Below are positions 11,624-24,179 of a DNA stretch of 64,000 bases, piece by piece. Position numbers and translations under genes: made by a program. The DNA is from Stratiolaelaps scimitus (Eukaryota; Arthropoda; Arachnida; Mesostigmata; Laelapidae): NCBI GenBank assembly GCA_019614645.1, contig JABWDB010000004.1, forward strand, positions 24,180,001 to 24,244,000, read 5' to 3'. Each line of letters begins with the position of its first letter. Positions within the stretch are counted from its first letter, which is position 1. The notes below the pieces were generated by a model. The model was not told where the DNA came from. It did not search any database and saw only the letters and a list, made by a program, of their open reading frames with translations.

Positions 11624-12616
11624 GTGGCCCGCGACGGCCACGTGGTAAGCGGTCGGCAGTTTGCCCTCACGGAGGGCGCGAGGGTAGGCTCCAGCGCTAG
11701 CGCGGGTGGCCAGGCTAGGTTAGCCCGGCACAGTTTAAATAAGCAGAGGAGTCGCGCAGGGCGGAGGCACAACCGCATCACGGATAGCCTCATGGCTCCC
11801 GCGGGGAGATCTGGGGAGGCGATGCAATCCGCCACAGCAACGGGGCGGATGGTTGAGAAAAGGGGTCGCAGCAGCGACTCAGACGGGAGCGAGAATTACG
11901 TAACAAAGCAGCCAACGATTCTGTAACACCGGGGTACGATCTTACGGGATCGCTAGAAAAAGCCCTTAAGCACCTAGAGAGCATCAAGGGCTGGTGCGTA
12001 CTAGGGGCCAGTGGAGAGAAGGACCCCCCAAAAAGGCCCGGCGAAACAAACAAAGACCCAGATCAAGAAAGCTTATCCGACCATAGTGTGCTCCGTAATC
12101 GAGGCGTACAGGGCCGGCCGTAGGCTGTTAAGAAACTTGGAGAATGTCAAGGGCGAGCATCACCAAATGGCTCAACCGCAGGGCAGACTCCAGGAGGAGA
12201 ATGCTGACATGGAGTTGGCAATGGACGAGCTGAGGTTGGAAAGGGATACAGCAAGGAAGGGTAGGGAGGGGGCCGAGCAAGTAGCACAAAGTCTTCGAGA
12301 AGATCGCACGGTGTCCACGGAGGTCCTGTTGGCTCTCTGGACGGCGATCTAGATCTCACGGAGGCTCGCAGGACGACAGTGCAAAACTGGCAGAACGAGT
12401 GGAGTAGACAGCCCGACATCCCTCCCGAGAGGCCGATGCACCAAGGAGCTTGTCCCTGTGTTGCGAGATTGGTACGACCGGCCGGGTGGGGAGATGACCT
12501 ACTGGACAGCGCAGGTACTGGCCGGACATGGCCAGTTCCAGACCTATATGGTCAAAATTGGCATGGACATATGCGTTCTCTGCGACAGCGGCAGGATCAG
12601 CAACTTACAGTGGTAA
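11624..12616 (+). mobile_element. Degenerate non-LTR (R1-like) retrotransposon with internal deletion
   Basis: The left part (about 11624-12350) is a broken ORF1: fragments in alternating frames, including a Glu/Arg-rich coiled-coil segment (EENADMELAMDELRLERD). Directly after it, from 12361, comes the end of ORF2: EARRTTVQNWQNEW, a frameshift near 12425, then TKELVPVLRDWYDRPGGE, the AQVLAGHGQFQTYM block and a final CVLC. This order of Trp-rich motif, GHG-x-F-x-x-Y and terminal Cys pair matches the C-terminus of R1/LOA-type ORF2 proteins. The endonuclease and reverse transcriptase are missing, so the copy is dead. It is GC-richer than its surroundings. The clade assignment rests on motif memory. 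Confidence 0.7.
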
Positions 12617-12619
12617 CTG

Positions 12620-14300
12620 ATATTTTGCTTTTGGGGAAACATGTTCAGTTACAATTACTGGACAGGCAGATTTGCGCAAACAGTGATATTTATAATTGTA
12701 CACAATGTTATCTTATTGAAATATATTTGACAGTATCTACCTTGAAAATGACTGTACGTATTAATCTACAAAATCTCTACAAGTCTTGCCATTTCCAAGA
12801 GTCTGAGTGCAACACGAAGAAATCTCGAGGGCAGGCCGCATCTTCGGTTGTCAATGGGCGCCAGAGGCATAGGCGGTCTGCCCAAGAACCGCCAAGCAAT
12901 TTTTCAACTTGGGACCAACCCTGGTGGATATAAATGGCCGCCCGACTAAAAATGACACTGATTTATACAGCTACAAAGTAAATGAGCTTCCGAAGCAGAA
13001 TGATAATGATACGCCCCATTATCATATCTGGCCATCCACGTGTAGTGACCTCGTCAACGTTGGAGAGCAGGCGACGCAAGAGAATCTGCGCAGGGAATGA
13101 AAATCCGCAGGGTCCCCGATGATAAAATTACGTTGGTTAAATAAGCGGTTAAATCATTGAAACGGATTATACCCACTGTACAATAACGGGAACCAAATAG
13201 CGACTTGATCGTGGCGTTGCTCAATATACCGAGAGCAAGCAATGAGTTCCGCGGATCCGCCATCCGTACGTGTGTTGGAAATTTCTCAGATATTGTTCAT
13301 ATATTTCTGTGAACGACAGCACCCGGGAGAACAACGTGAATGGTTCTCGTGTCTATTGGGGATACTAAATCGATTGCAGAGAAGTCAGGATAGTTACAAT
13401 GGAGTGCAGGCAGATAGCTACCATAGGCGCGAAAGTGCGAGATGTCGCGTGGGTGCGACATCCTCGGCATGCGGGGTGTCGATATTTTTCTGCTGGTTTC
13501 TACAAACAGAAGCGATGTTCTGTGCGTTAGGGCGATGGTTTTAAGTGCAACTGACCTTGCAGAGAGCGAAACGAGGTCTCTGAGGAGTAAGTATACATTT
13601 CTGTCTGTGAGTCTGTAATCTATTTGGCAGCTTAGGGCGAACTGTCAAGAGAATTAACCATGTAATTGAATAGTGAAACCGTTTAGGGAAACACGACTTC
13701 TTACTTACAAAGAAACAGGCCCTTGGTTCAGAGACTGATCAGGGTCGTAGACTTTTTTTAACGTGTCCGGCTAGTAAACTATTAATTAAAGTAAAGATAC
13801 ATATATCTGGGAAGTAAAGGTGTCTTTATTTCACACTATAATACATACATGGGAATAGACACAAGCTGTTTGACAGCCACCGAGTGTGTTTAAACCTATA
13901 TATAAGACAGAGTCATTTTGTAAAATTGTTTATGTAAAGTTAAACTAGCCTAACATTGGACTCCCTGAACACTTAAACAAGCTGTAAAGTACCGAGAGCC
14001 ACCCTATTGTTCTGGATTGCGTTGTGGCTCCGAATCTTTAAGTATGCCTTCTCGAATATGTGGGGTGGTCTTTAGAAATCCTCTTTAGAAACCCGTAGAA
14101 ACAGCCTGAGGGCAAGCAAAATGATAGGCTTGACACTCTGTCTGATGAACGCACATCGATACACAGTCTCTCTCCCTCTCTCGCTGATACGGATACAATA
14201 GGGTAAGGTTCAGAAGAGACAGACTTTCGGTTTTTAAGGGGGTCTATTTCAACGGGTCCCTTTTATGAAGCAATGCGGAAAGCGCTACCGTGGACGTTTA
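12620..14300. other. Gene-free stretch with isolated splice-like signals
   Basis: No coding region is convincing. At 13563-13586 a 24-base interval lies between an acceptor (ACCTTGCAG) and a donor (GTAAGTAT), a possible microexon. At 14267-14311 an ATG-started 15-codon frame ends at a near-consensus donor GTGAGTAAG, a possible first coding exon. Neither has a visible partner. Confidence 0.25.
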
Positions 14301-14639
14301 ATGTTCGCTGTGAGTAAGCCTGGATAATTTACTTGGACCTTAGGTTTTTGCAAGACCCGCCCAGTGCAAGTAAGATTCGTATTTACTTTGTGAGCTTTCC
14401 CGACTACCGAAAGGTATCTGCAACTTTCAGATCGACAGGTCGGCATTGTGGTACAACAAAATTAATGAATTCCACTCATTACCTACAACATCGTCACTTT
14501 CCAACCTGTTGTCCTTAATTTGTCCTTATTTCAAACCAACATATACCGATTCATCCGCCCTTTGGGACGTTGCTAACAACGGCGACGACAAAGCTAACCC
14601 GTTGTGCTAAGTATTGCACTAGCTTGCTTATCAACCTTT

Positions 14640-15500
14640 CCAACTCCCTTTTTTGTGGGGGTTCTGGTCCAACTTCTCTTTTTTTCTCTTCTCGCCTCTG
14701 TTCCTTCATCATGGCCGTGACTTGCAACATCCTCTAGCCACGAAGCAGAAAGCCGAGGTGCCGCCAAGCCGAGTCAGCCGCTGCAACTGCGGCCACCGCC
14801 GCTACTTCTGGAAATAGCCCCACAGTCGGCCCACTTCCCCTTGGCTTCTCGTGCCGGCGTACTAGTGCTGAAGAACGCCACTAGACGTGGCTTTTCCTCA
14901 TTGCCGCGGTAGAAAAGAAAGATTCGGTTCGTGGTGGCGGTGGTGGTGGTGGTAGGACGCGTTAGGTCGGTCGGTCGCTCAGTCCGTCCGTGCGTTCCTC
15001 CGTGGCCAGCAGCCGGGGACCTCTCCTTCCGCTGAGGTTAGGGCTTGTGGCGGCGGTGGGCTGACATCTCAAGTGGGACCCTCTGGCTTGCTCTGTCGCC
15101 CTGCAGGGAGCGTGGCAGCTAGCTAGCGGTCCCGCGGCCTAGCTGCTCAAAGGAGACAAACTCGTTGAGGACGTGACGTACGTATGTGACGTGATGTTCT
15201 GGTGGCTTCGTCTATGTCCGTTCCCCAGGGGACTACAGGCGCTATGCTGCTGTGACGTGGCATGGCATTCCATCGCATCGCGCTGCTGACCAAATGTCCT
15301 TTGCCGTCGGCCACCGTCGGCGCGACCGGCACCGAACGGCTTTGCGCCAGTGCTTGCTGCTGCTGCTGCCAATGCGACTGGCTGGTTCGGCTGATGGGGG
15401 TAGCTTCGTCGTGGATGGCCGTGGCTGGCGGTTTACTTGCGACGCGTGGCGCTTTTGCTTTACTCGTTTCACGAAAGGCGAACCAGAGATGATGTTAATA
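14640..15500. other. GC-rich region, possible 5' end of a gene
   Basis: A GC-rich, CpG-containing segment with GGC/GGT-type low complexity near 14930-14955. Several overlapping open frames on both strands are what GC-rich DNA gives by chance. It precedes the small acidic ORFs at 15503 and 15591 and may be promoter or 5' untranslated sequence. That is inference. Confidence 0.3.
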
Positions 15501-15502
15501 CA

Positions 15503-15713
15503 ATGCCACTGGGCAGCAGGGACGGCGGAGGCAACAGCGGCGGAGGCGGCGCGGACGCGGTGCACGACTATGGAGTAGACGTGCTCTTCCATGCTTCTTC
15601 GCGCCAACAGCGACAACAATAACTACGACTCGTCAGAGTGGATTATGAATGAAGAGCATAGTTATTATCCCAGCCACCAGTTAGTTATTATCCCAGACGA
15701 CGATAGCAGCTAA
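15503..15713 (+). CDS. Overlapping small ORFs, acidic polar peptide
   Basis: The ATG at 15503 opens 39 codons with a Gly-rich start (SRDGGGNSGGGG) and ends at TAA 15620-15622. The ATG at 15591, one frame over, opens 40 codons of Asn/Asp/Ser/Tyr-rich sequence (SDNNNYDSSEWIMNEEH) ending at TAA 15711-15713. The amino-acid bias looks protein-like in both. One reading is a single N-terminal exon interrupted by a frameshift. The direct repeat AGTTATTATCCCAG occurs twice inside the second ORF. No family is recognised and chance is possible. Confidence 0.25.
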
Positions 15714-15719
15714 CGTTGA

Positions 15720-18440
15720 AAGGCAAGTGGCACTGGGGCTGTGTGCAATGCTAGCCAGCAGTACGTGTCCTCTAACGAATATATATATATAATGGTTGCA
15801 TGTGACCATTCGATCATAGAAGACTTAAATGCTTTATATTATTATATAGGATTGGGATTATGGGAGAGAATAAGTTAGAGCAGGTGCTGTAATAGTTTGT
15901 GGTAGTATACATTTGCACTAGCTAAGTATACTACATATATTATGTACACGCCAGCCACATGATCTGATGAGCGACGCATCGCGCGACCACTATTCTAAGG
16001 TCAGATGGTTATCCTCTATCTGGTTTTGTTATAAGAAATGATCTACTCTGAAAAAGCGCATACGGTGCGATCATTAAAAGTTTTCTGATGATCCCAAACG
16101 ACATGGACGTCGGGTGCATCTCCTCCTAACCATTGTGACTTGCACTGTAATGTACATCACACTTTGCCCCTTACGAACAAATGGCTTCCGTTTGCTGGAC
16201 CCGACGTTTTATATAACACTCATGTTACGAATGATCACTTATAGAAAGTATTGTCACACAAGGATAAACGGCTAAGAGAGGGAGGGCCAGACCATTGTAC
16301 TTATACGTGAAGGAGGCTATTATTAATCCCGTTGCATGACATACAAGAGAACTTAAGCATTGTATGCAGTTCCTTTAATAAATCAATGAAGCTCTACCTT
16401 TACCTTTGCCCAACCCTCCGGGCGAGGGGGGCAACACCACGGTAGAATACCTCGAGATATCTATCGAGCCATTCATTGTATATAGAGTGTACAATTGTAG
16501 GAAATCGATTGTAAAAAAAAATCGGTTGTAAAGCTACTAGGTATATACTCCCGTCGGTTCGAACTGATAAAAGTTGATAGGTGCTTACCAACCGCATGTT
16601 AACGTTTGAGTCCATGACTAAATCACGATGCCGGCATTATCGCAATGGCTAAATATCGCTCAAACTCCGTCAACTTCGGCTAAGAGTCAGGCAACGTCAA
16701 ACGGTTCGCTTACTTCTATGGGGCGTCCCAATGTCCCGAGAGAGCAACTCTCTTCGCTCACCCAGCTGTGGCATTGGTGATACGCAAAATAGCTGGCCGT
16801 CATAGACACATCAATGTTCTTCACATCAGCTCTTGCCGACCCGACGCGGTACTAGGAGTCGTTCCCTGTCATTTGCACGTGTGAAGCTAATTGCTTGGTG
16901 CACATTGGATGAAAGAAGCCGCGCCACTCACGGGACGTCAGTTTACTCAGCTGGAAACTATCGAACAACATTAGTGGTGTAGCTAAGTGTTGCTATTTTG
17001 TTCTTAAGTTTTTTTTATCGAAGTTGCACGTTTTCGAAGTGTTGCCGTTATATCAACTCAACGGCCAGGTACTTCCCCGGATCCGAGCCTTATTATGATT
17101 TTACACTAAACTCCAAAACGGCGTTAAACAACTGTGCATACACATGTCCTTACATTCATTATACACAGCGGGTATTCACGCAACTCAATCATTCCATATA
17201 TGACCTATACAGGGTCATTTTTTACATCTCTGCTGCTACGTACAGTTCAATAGTACCCCGTACCATGGATGCCTTCCGCGCCGCGTTCGTGTTCGTCTCC
17301 GGACGCTGCCCTCCTCGATGGCTTCGTTCTCTTCTTTCTTCGTCTCCTTCTCCTCGTTCGGGGTTCGGACGCATTTTATCCACCATCACCGAATTCTACT
17401 ACGAAATAGTTCATCGTTGGCTGCTCAACGTTGCGTAAATTTTCCTGCTCTATACCAACCTTAGAGAGCTGCTCGCCCCCTTCCCAGAGTTTCTCCTTAT
17501 TTCTCTATCTCTCTCTCTGCGCTCAAACGCGCCTTGGCTTCCCGTCATAGGCACTGCTCTGGCGCGCAGTTCTGTTATTTCTCTTCGCTGAAGTCCGAAA
17601 GGGCACGACGATCAAAACGGGCTGCGGTAGAGCGAGACAAGAGAGAGACCGAGGGGGACGAGTGAGCTGTGATTTTTTGAGGTTTTTTTGCCTTTTCCCT
17701 CGTAAGCCACACGGTGGCCGTCCCACCAGCAGATGCGCCTTCACCAGGCCCAGTGGGGCACTATCGACGCTGGCGCACTTCAAATAGAGGCTAAGCTTTC
17801 CCCGTATGAAGCTCCGATCATGACGAGACGGCTTTTGCGCTCCGCTGGCTTCTTCTCACCACAATCTCACACGCACACACAAACACTGGCGTACTCAAAG
17901 ATACTGCACACATATATATATATATATATGCACCCCTCACACAAATCACACAAAAATCACGTTTGCGCAAACTTCAAACCAATCCAGTAGACCGAGATTT
18001 ACAGCGGTAATATACCACTTACATAACGACACAATTAAGATGCAAGGAGTGTGCGACAGGGTGATTCGAAAGTCGGATCACGCTTATGTGAGAATGTGCC
18101 TTCCTCGACGCTGGCTAGATCTACAATAAAATGATTGCTCAGAGGTTTGTGCATGGCTGATTCAGCTCCATTAGCAGTACAGTGGATGGGTTTTCTTAGT
18201 CACAGCTTTGTCCCAGCTGAGGTGTTTCAATTAAAATGAGTCACATTCTCTAATGCAGGTTAGCGATTCGATTTTTAGGATGACAATATAGAGTATTATA
18301 AAGAAGATACAAGTCATATCTTTTGCGTCAGCTGTTATACTGTTTATGCATAATTATTATAACGATCATTCTGCAGCGTTATGCCGTGGGATATCTAAGA
18401 AAGGCATGGAGCTTGGCTAGTCTATTGGTATGTCAATTTA
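15720..18440. other. Gene-free stretch
   Basis: Holds (TA)n at 17911-17930, and short sequences starting CAGGGT after TA near 17208 and 18058 that resemble worn ends of Tc1/mariner-type elements. Low-complexity CT tracts lie near 17505. No supported gene. Confidence 0.4.
16330..16372 (+). repeat. Dispersed repeat copy (pairs with 21514-21556)
   Basis: About 36 bases, from CCCGTTGCATGACATAC through AAGAGAACTTAAGCATTGT, recur at 21516-21556 with only a handful of changes. The second copy is preceded by GGTTTGAGCCCCG, which resembles a tRNA B box. The pair may therefore be 3' parts of a tRNA-derived SINE. Confidence 0.55.
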
Positions 18441-18462
18441 GAATAGAGTATGCACTAGGTTG

Positions 18463-18571
18463 ATGTTTCATGCTAACACTTTCATTATGCCCCCACGAAC
18501 TAGAAAGCCATATCGAAAATCTCACTCGAATTGGGTGGTGCCCCTTCTAAGAAAATTGCCAATGTGTGAAG
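18463..18571 (+). CDS. Possible first coding exon, product unknown
   Basis: ATG-started frame of 36 codons plus one base, ending at a consensus donor GAAG|GTAAGTCGG. The peptide is basic (MPPRTRKPYRKSH) and ends in LLRKLPMCE. No partner exon was found: the next 100 bases run into a (TA)n tract at 18661-18683. It could be a genuine exon with a long intron or a chance open frame beside a cryptic donor. Confidence 0.25.
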
Positions 18572-21013
18572 GTAAGTCGGTCTGTCCTCCGGGAAATTCC
18601 ACTGTGAACATAATGAAAAGTAAAGCACCAACGCACCAGCATGAACAAGAATGGTATTCGAATATATATATATATATATATATTAAAGTATATTTTAACA
18701 TGAACACCTCTGGATTCGGTTAAGGAAAGATGGCTCTTAATATTTCTAGGATTGTTATTTGCTACTCGTTGTCTGTGAATAAATTCGCAGCATCCAGTGG
18801 TTATGATGCGCGGCCGCATATCGCCATCGTGTAAATTGAGAAATGAAAAATCTCAACGAAGGAGCTGTCTGTGTCTAGTTCTTGTGGGCAAGGGCCGAAA
18901 CCTCTCAGCACCAGCAAAGCAATAATATATCTTTCAGGACTGTGAATTCTTCTTATTCCCATATATCACGAGCTTGGTTTACCTCAATCTCGCAGAGGTT
19001 AGTCCTGCGGAGAAATGCACCAAGAAGTGATGATGTGTTTCGGCACCGCAATATACCTGCTCGTGCGTACCCAGTAAATAGAACGGATATATAGTTTCGT
19101 ATTCGATAACATTCGCGCAGAGCCAGCCAGACAGTCGCACAAACAGATAGTAGTCTGACGCGCGCACGGAGCACGCTACCGCATGCGTCTCGCCGTCTCG
19201 TACGACGCTCGCGCATGACGGCGCTCATGAAACGCGGCGAGAATATCGCTGGCCGTTGTTTCCGACGCACAGAGCGAATCACCCCGACGGCCACAGCCAG
19301 TAAAGCAAGTGAGCTGGAGTAACGCGGACAGAGACCCATCCGAAATAGCCTTTTCTGGCGTAACGTATTCTGTCCTTTGCTTGCCTAGAATGAAATGGAC
19401 GACTCGCTGCTGGTGGTAGTCTCCAGTAGTGGATAGCGAGAGGTGCGCCTACGATGCAACGCCACGTGGGGGCGGTACTGGATATCCCAACCATATTATA
19501 TAGTGGTTGTGGTGCTGGTGGTGGTGGATGTGGTATTTCTCGCGGCCGCATAGACATCATCTTGAGCTGTAACGTTCACAGCAGGACGATACAGAAAAAA
19601 AAACGAAGACCTGTGCTTGTCCGGCGGCAGCACTACCGTGCCGATGGCGGCGACAGCAGGATGAGGCGACGATCTGCCGTTGCATGGCGCCATGGAGGCC
19701 AAGTTATAGCTCGAGGTTATAGGTTATATAGTATGTGAGGTATGAGGTTAGTTGTGTATGAACGAAACACGAGCGCTACGAGGTGTCTCTGGCGAATGCA
19801 CGCCAGTACCAGCAGCAGTGCTGCTGATGCAGCCACTAGCGGCTAGATATAGCGCCGTCTTTTACAACTGCCCAGCTGTGATTACATGATGGTGGTAATG
19901 GTAGTAACGCTGCTGCTGCTGTTGCGGCTCTTTGCCGGTGCCAGTCACAGCCAGGCGCCGTTGACTTATCGCATCTAAGCCAGATCTAGCTCAGGGAACG
20001 AGGATCGAGGTGAACAGACACTACCAGATTTGCGTCAAAGGAAGAGATTCTACGAGGGAAATGGTTGATAACAGTGGGCTATCGCGGGGAACTAAGTTGC
20101 TTGTCACTTTCTATATTAAATCAACGTTGTCGTTGCTGCTGTTGCTCTGCTGGCGGTGTATGTACAACAGCAGACAACAACAGCCCCTCCGTTAGGTTTG
20201 GCGTCTGAATGTGACGAGATGTGTTCTGATGATTCAGCTGAGCCACGTTGATTTGACCATGTGAATACGTTCGTGCATGCATCGCTAACATGCTACGTAT
20301 GTATTATACTTGATGTACAGTAATCATTTATTGAAGATTAATTTTTATTCAATTATAAAAGTGGGCCACAATTGTACCCGAACCGTACCTTTATTAAGGA
20401 CTAACAAAAAGTTGCCAACTGATACGTAACAGTATGGTGGCCCTCCGCACCCGATTGTTTTTGTGACAATAGGCTCGTTGAAGCCTATGAACATTCGCCA
20501 TATAAAATCGGCCTACACAATTTGAATTCGTATGCGCGCGTAGACATTCAAGCTGAATGCGGCGCTGGCCACCGAAAGAGATCATCGTATTTAATTAGCT
20601 AATCATTTGAACAGGCGAGCGATATTTCTGTTGCCGGCACCATTCACTATTTCAACTTTCAGTTACCCTAAAATTAATTGGGACAACAACAGAGCATATT
20701 TTTATCAACTTCGTTATTAACCAATTTAATGCAATTCTACTGAATAGAACATATTACCGGCAAGCCGCCCACAACGTTTCGAGGACGCTGGTTGATATCA
20801 TCCCCGAGTCAGTTTTAACAGCAACGCAAATTATTTTACGGCTCTGAATCAATGTATTTTACTGTCGCACTGATGGTGGCAGATGTTCTGAGTATCGAAT
20901 GGGAGCCTATAAATTAGGAATGACTGATAATTTACAAAATTGGTGTACATAAGCTACGTTCGTCTCACTGTGCCGATGGAACGCATAAATGTTTTAATCA
21001 GCATACATTCATT

Positions 21014-21101
21014 CGTTGTTGTTGTTATCGTTGTTGTTGTTGTTATTGTTGTTGTTGCTGTTGTTGTTGTTGTTGTCGTTGTCGTTGTCGTTATCGTTGT
21101 A
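21014..21101. repeat. (GTT)n microsatellite
   Basis: Nearly pure GTT/GTC repeats over about 88 bases. A hydrophobic poly-Val open frame runs through it by composition and is not a gene. Confidence 0.95.
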
Positions 21102-21513
21102 AAGTTGTTAGTGACAAAGCGAGGACTCTGCAGATATCACAATCAATCGAGTGTTTATGCACACACAGGCAACTGAGAAAACCTTATGAGCAACGGTGAT
21201 TGAAGCCTGTGATTGAATTCGGCATGAGGCGAGTAATTGCGTACGGATTCACTTTCAGCTAGTCAATTCCCAGCCGTTCGTTAGATATGCCAATAAGAGG
21301 ATATGAAGGAATCGGAGGTAATTGGCGTAATCAATATAGACACCTTTACTAATGCAGGCACCTTTGCTGAGACACGTGATTGTATTCTGTCTGTATTTTA
21401 GAGAAACGCTGGGATCTTTTCTTACTGAGACCCTAGCCTAACCTCTAAAATCCTACGAGAACCGTTTGGTCTCCGAAGAATTTCGTCAATCATTTGTAAT
21501 CCCTGCACGGTTT

Positions 21514-21556
21514 GAGCCCCGCTGCGTGACATGTAAGAGAGCTTAAGCATTGTGAA
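21514..21556 (+). repeat. Dispersed repeat copy with B-box-like lead
   Basis: CGTGACATGTAAGAGAGC and TTAAGCATTGT match the copy at 16330-16372. GGTTTGAGCCCCG directly precedes it (21500-21512). Likely part of a tRNA-derived SINE family. Confidence 0.5.
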
Positions 21557-23386
21557 AGATCTTTAGATGCTTAATAAGCTGATTTCTATGTTGCCTTTCA
21601 TAAGAGCATATTTAGTCATACTTAACCACATTTACTGCTTAAAGTTTCATACCTAACAATCTGTATTTGAGGTGTCCCAAAATCATAGCTGACATCTCGA
21701 AGACCTTGGCAGAGAACGAAACCCGGTTTATTCATCGGTTCATTTGTAAGTAAATGATGTGATATCCCAAATGAGTGTATTAGTCTTCCTGCTACAATCA
21801 AAATACGTGATCCGCCTACAACCGCAGAATTTAATAACGGGAATCAAGTTTCATCCGCAAAATACAAATCTATGCTTTTTTCGGAGTTACAAGTACAAAA
21901 TTGCGCTATTCCCGCAACTACGCTTTCCGTCTCTCCGCCTTTCGTTAATTGCAGAATTTTACATACCACTTTTGTAGTTGAGGTGGATCTGAGCCATTCG
22001 CCCGTAGAACATCTACGCAGGAAACCCAGTAACCACGCCTGGCGTTTTGCAAGCCTCTTTGTACATAGTTACCCGTCTCCTCGCTGCTTTTACCCTTACT
22101 CTCGACTGCTATTACTACTACTATCATGCTACCAGTACCGTGACGACAAACCTTAGGTTTGTTTGTTCATCGACCTGGCTTCTCTGACCACCCACGCCTC
22201 CCCCACTGGTCCCCCAAACCTATTGAACTCCTCTATTAACTTCAATGTAAACATGTAGGCGCTACTTCGTAACTGTAGCCGCACACCGCTCGTGTACGAC
22301 CCTGCCAGGAAAGCTCGTCTACTATCGTATGACATACATGATGGTCTATGTCTCTGTCTAACTAGCTGTTATCACGCGACGCTCAGCGAGCACCGAGCGA
22401 ACCAACGAACGCTGTGCAATTTCAACCACCTTCAAGTTGGACTTCGTACGCACGAGCAGAGTCAGACCAACTGATACGAAGTAGCTGTACCCCGTAGTTG
22501 TTCTTTATCTTGTTCTTTGGGCCGGGTGGCTTTCGGCGACGCCCCTCCCGAGAAAATGGAAGGGGGCGTTTCAGGGAGACGTAATTGAAGAGGGCATCAA
22601 CCCAGCAGAGGCTAAACGCCGGCAAGCAATACCTACCGATTGAAAGATCGAAGCAGTTTGTACTGCGGGTACCAGACCAACATGGGCGAACAGTAGGACA
22701 CTAGTAGAGCAACAACACGCGGAAACGAGATAGGGGGAAATAGAATAACAAACGATCCCACCCGGAGGAGTTCTTAAAATGCCCGTTTTTTTTCGTTAGG
22801 CATGAACGAGAAGAGAGAAACGGGGTCTGTATGAGAAGCAGGTAGGCGGGTACGCCTGCAGATAGCTTTACTACTATCCCATATGCGGGTTTGCTCATAG
22901 GGACCTGCACGAACGTACAGCAAGAGCCGAATGTGAACTTGTGATGTACAGTCGACGTATAATGATGGTATGGTAGGTCTTCTATTGACAGTTGATCGAT
23001 GGAGCTTTGTGTGGCCTGTCGCCAGACGCGTGTATCGATGGGCCCATAGAGGGACAGGGAATCCAAACAATGCCGAACAATTGAGCTAGCATTTTAACAA
23101 GAATTGTAGCCTCACTCATTACAGCTTTCAATGGACTGTGTTAGTACTCAAACGATGTTGTAGACAAATGATGCTAGAAGGAGCGGGGTAGTTCGATCTA
23201 ATTTAAACGTGGATGCGTTACCACATATTAGTATAAAGAAATAGTTCTTCTTTTTTCGGGAATAGGAATCGTTCTTCCCTCTTCTTCATAGTTCAGCCTC
23301 AGCTTTCTTTCTATGGCAGGCATAAACAGACCAATCGTACTATACCTGAGCAAGGAGAACCTAACTCAAACCTCGTATGTGTCGCA

Positions 23387-23805
23387 TTACTGCGAGACTA
23401 TCAAAGAATGGTTTGACAAGGAAAATCGGCAAACATATACTGAACTTCTGTATGACACTTGAAACGAAAGACAGCTTACAGTCTTCGCAATAAATTTGAA
23501 AAAAATCATATTATTAAGCAATATATGAGCAAACCACTGTAACCTTATGAAAGAAGGAGTCAAAAATAAGACGGCTTTGTACTGTGGAAACTTAATCGAG
23601 TTCAAAAATAACTTGTCAAAACTTGTTTCTTTGAACGATGTCGAGGACGAAGTAATTTCGTTTTTGCCTCGAACAAGGAGGAAGTCTCCGAATTTAGCGT
23701 AACGAATCTGGCAGAGCGTTATAACAAGGCCGACAATAAGGCAAGCGATTGAAACTACTTCGATGGTAAAGGTCTGTGAAATTACTTTGCTACACAAAGT
23801 GCAAC
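23387..23805 (-). CDS. Terminal exon of a single-pass membrane protein (unidentified)
   Basis: The acceptor is excellent: a run of eight or more T then AACTCTAG, with the exon starting at 23805. The frame stays open for about 139 codons to TAA 23389-23387. It begins with two Cys (CTLC), then a hydrophobic segment VVSIACLIVGLVITLCQI that would span a membrane, then a cytoplasmic-looking tail (RYAKFGDFLLVRGKNE, Ser/Thr-rich afterwards). Upstream, an ATG at 24154 opens a 20-codon frame with signal-peptide character. It ends at a possible donor, but its phase does not match this exon directly, so another exon would be needed between. I cannot name the family. The more C-terminal 80 codons are AT-rich and could be partly fortuitous. 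Confidence 0.4.
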
Positions 23806-24179
23806 CTAGAGTTAAAAAAAAGCAAATACAATAATACACTATGCAATAATAGCTTTTCAGACCCGCTACAAATCAGGTGTCAATTCAGCAACATGCACGT
23901 ATGACCCTTCAACCAAAGGACAACGATGGATTTAAGATCTACTGATAAAAAAAATGGTTGTTATCAATGATCGCCTTTGCGCCACTAAACCCACCCGAGA
24001 ACCTATTTCGATCGCCTTCCATTTTCATATGGTGCCAACTCTCCTCACAGAACAAGTCATCGAATGAGCAAGCCTCCTAATAGCCAAACTACCGTATCCA
24101 AATCGACGTCGGACTCATCACCAGCAAGACAAAACAAAGTGTCCAACTAACCATATCAGTGTCTGTGTAGTATAGTTGC

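Larger units (their letters stand above)
18730..23380. other. Long stretch without a supported gene
   Basis: Includes a (GTT)n block (21014-21101) and a repeat copy at 21514-21556. At 21684-21750 a small open interval lies between an acceptor-like TTTGAG and the donor GTAAGTAAATG; it encodes IADISKTLAENETRFIH and could be a short exon. The rest shows nothing I can support. Confidence 0.35.

Noticed and set aside
15139..15619. Several 60-125 codon frames on both strands
   Set aside because: GC-rich region with all frames open; low-complexity Ala/Gly/Arg; no consistent exon signals.
20940..21176. Hydrophobic poly-Val protein
   Set aside because: Pure translation of the (GTT)n microsatellite.
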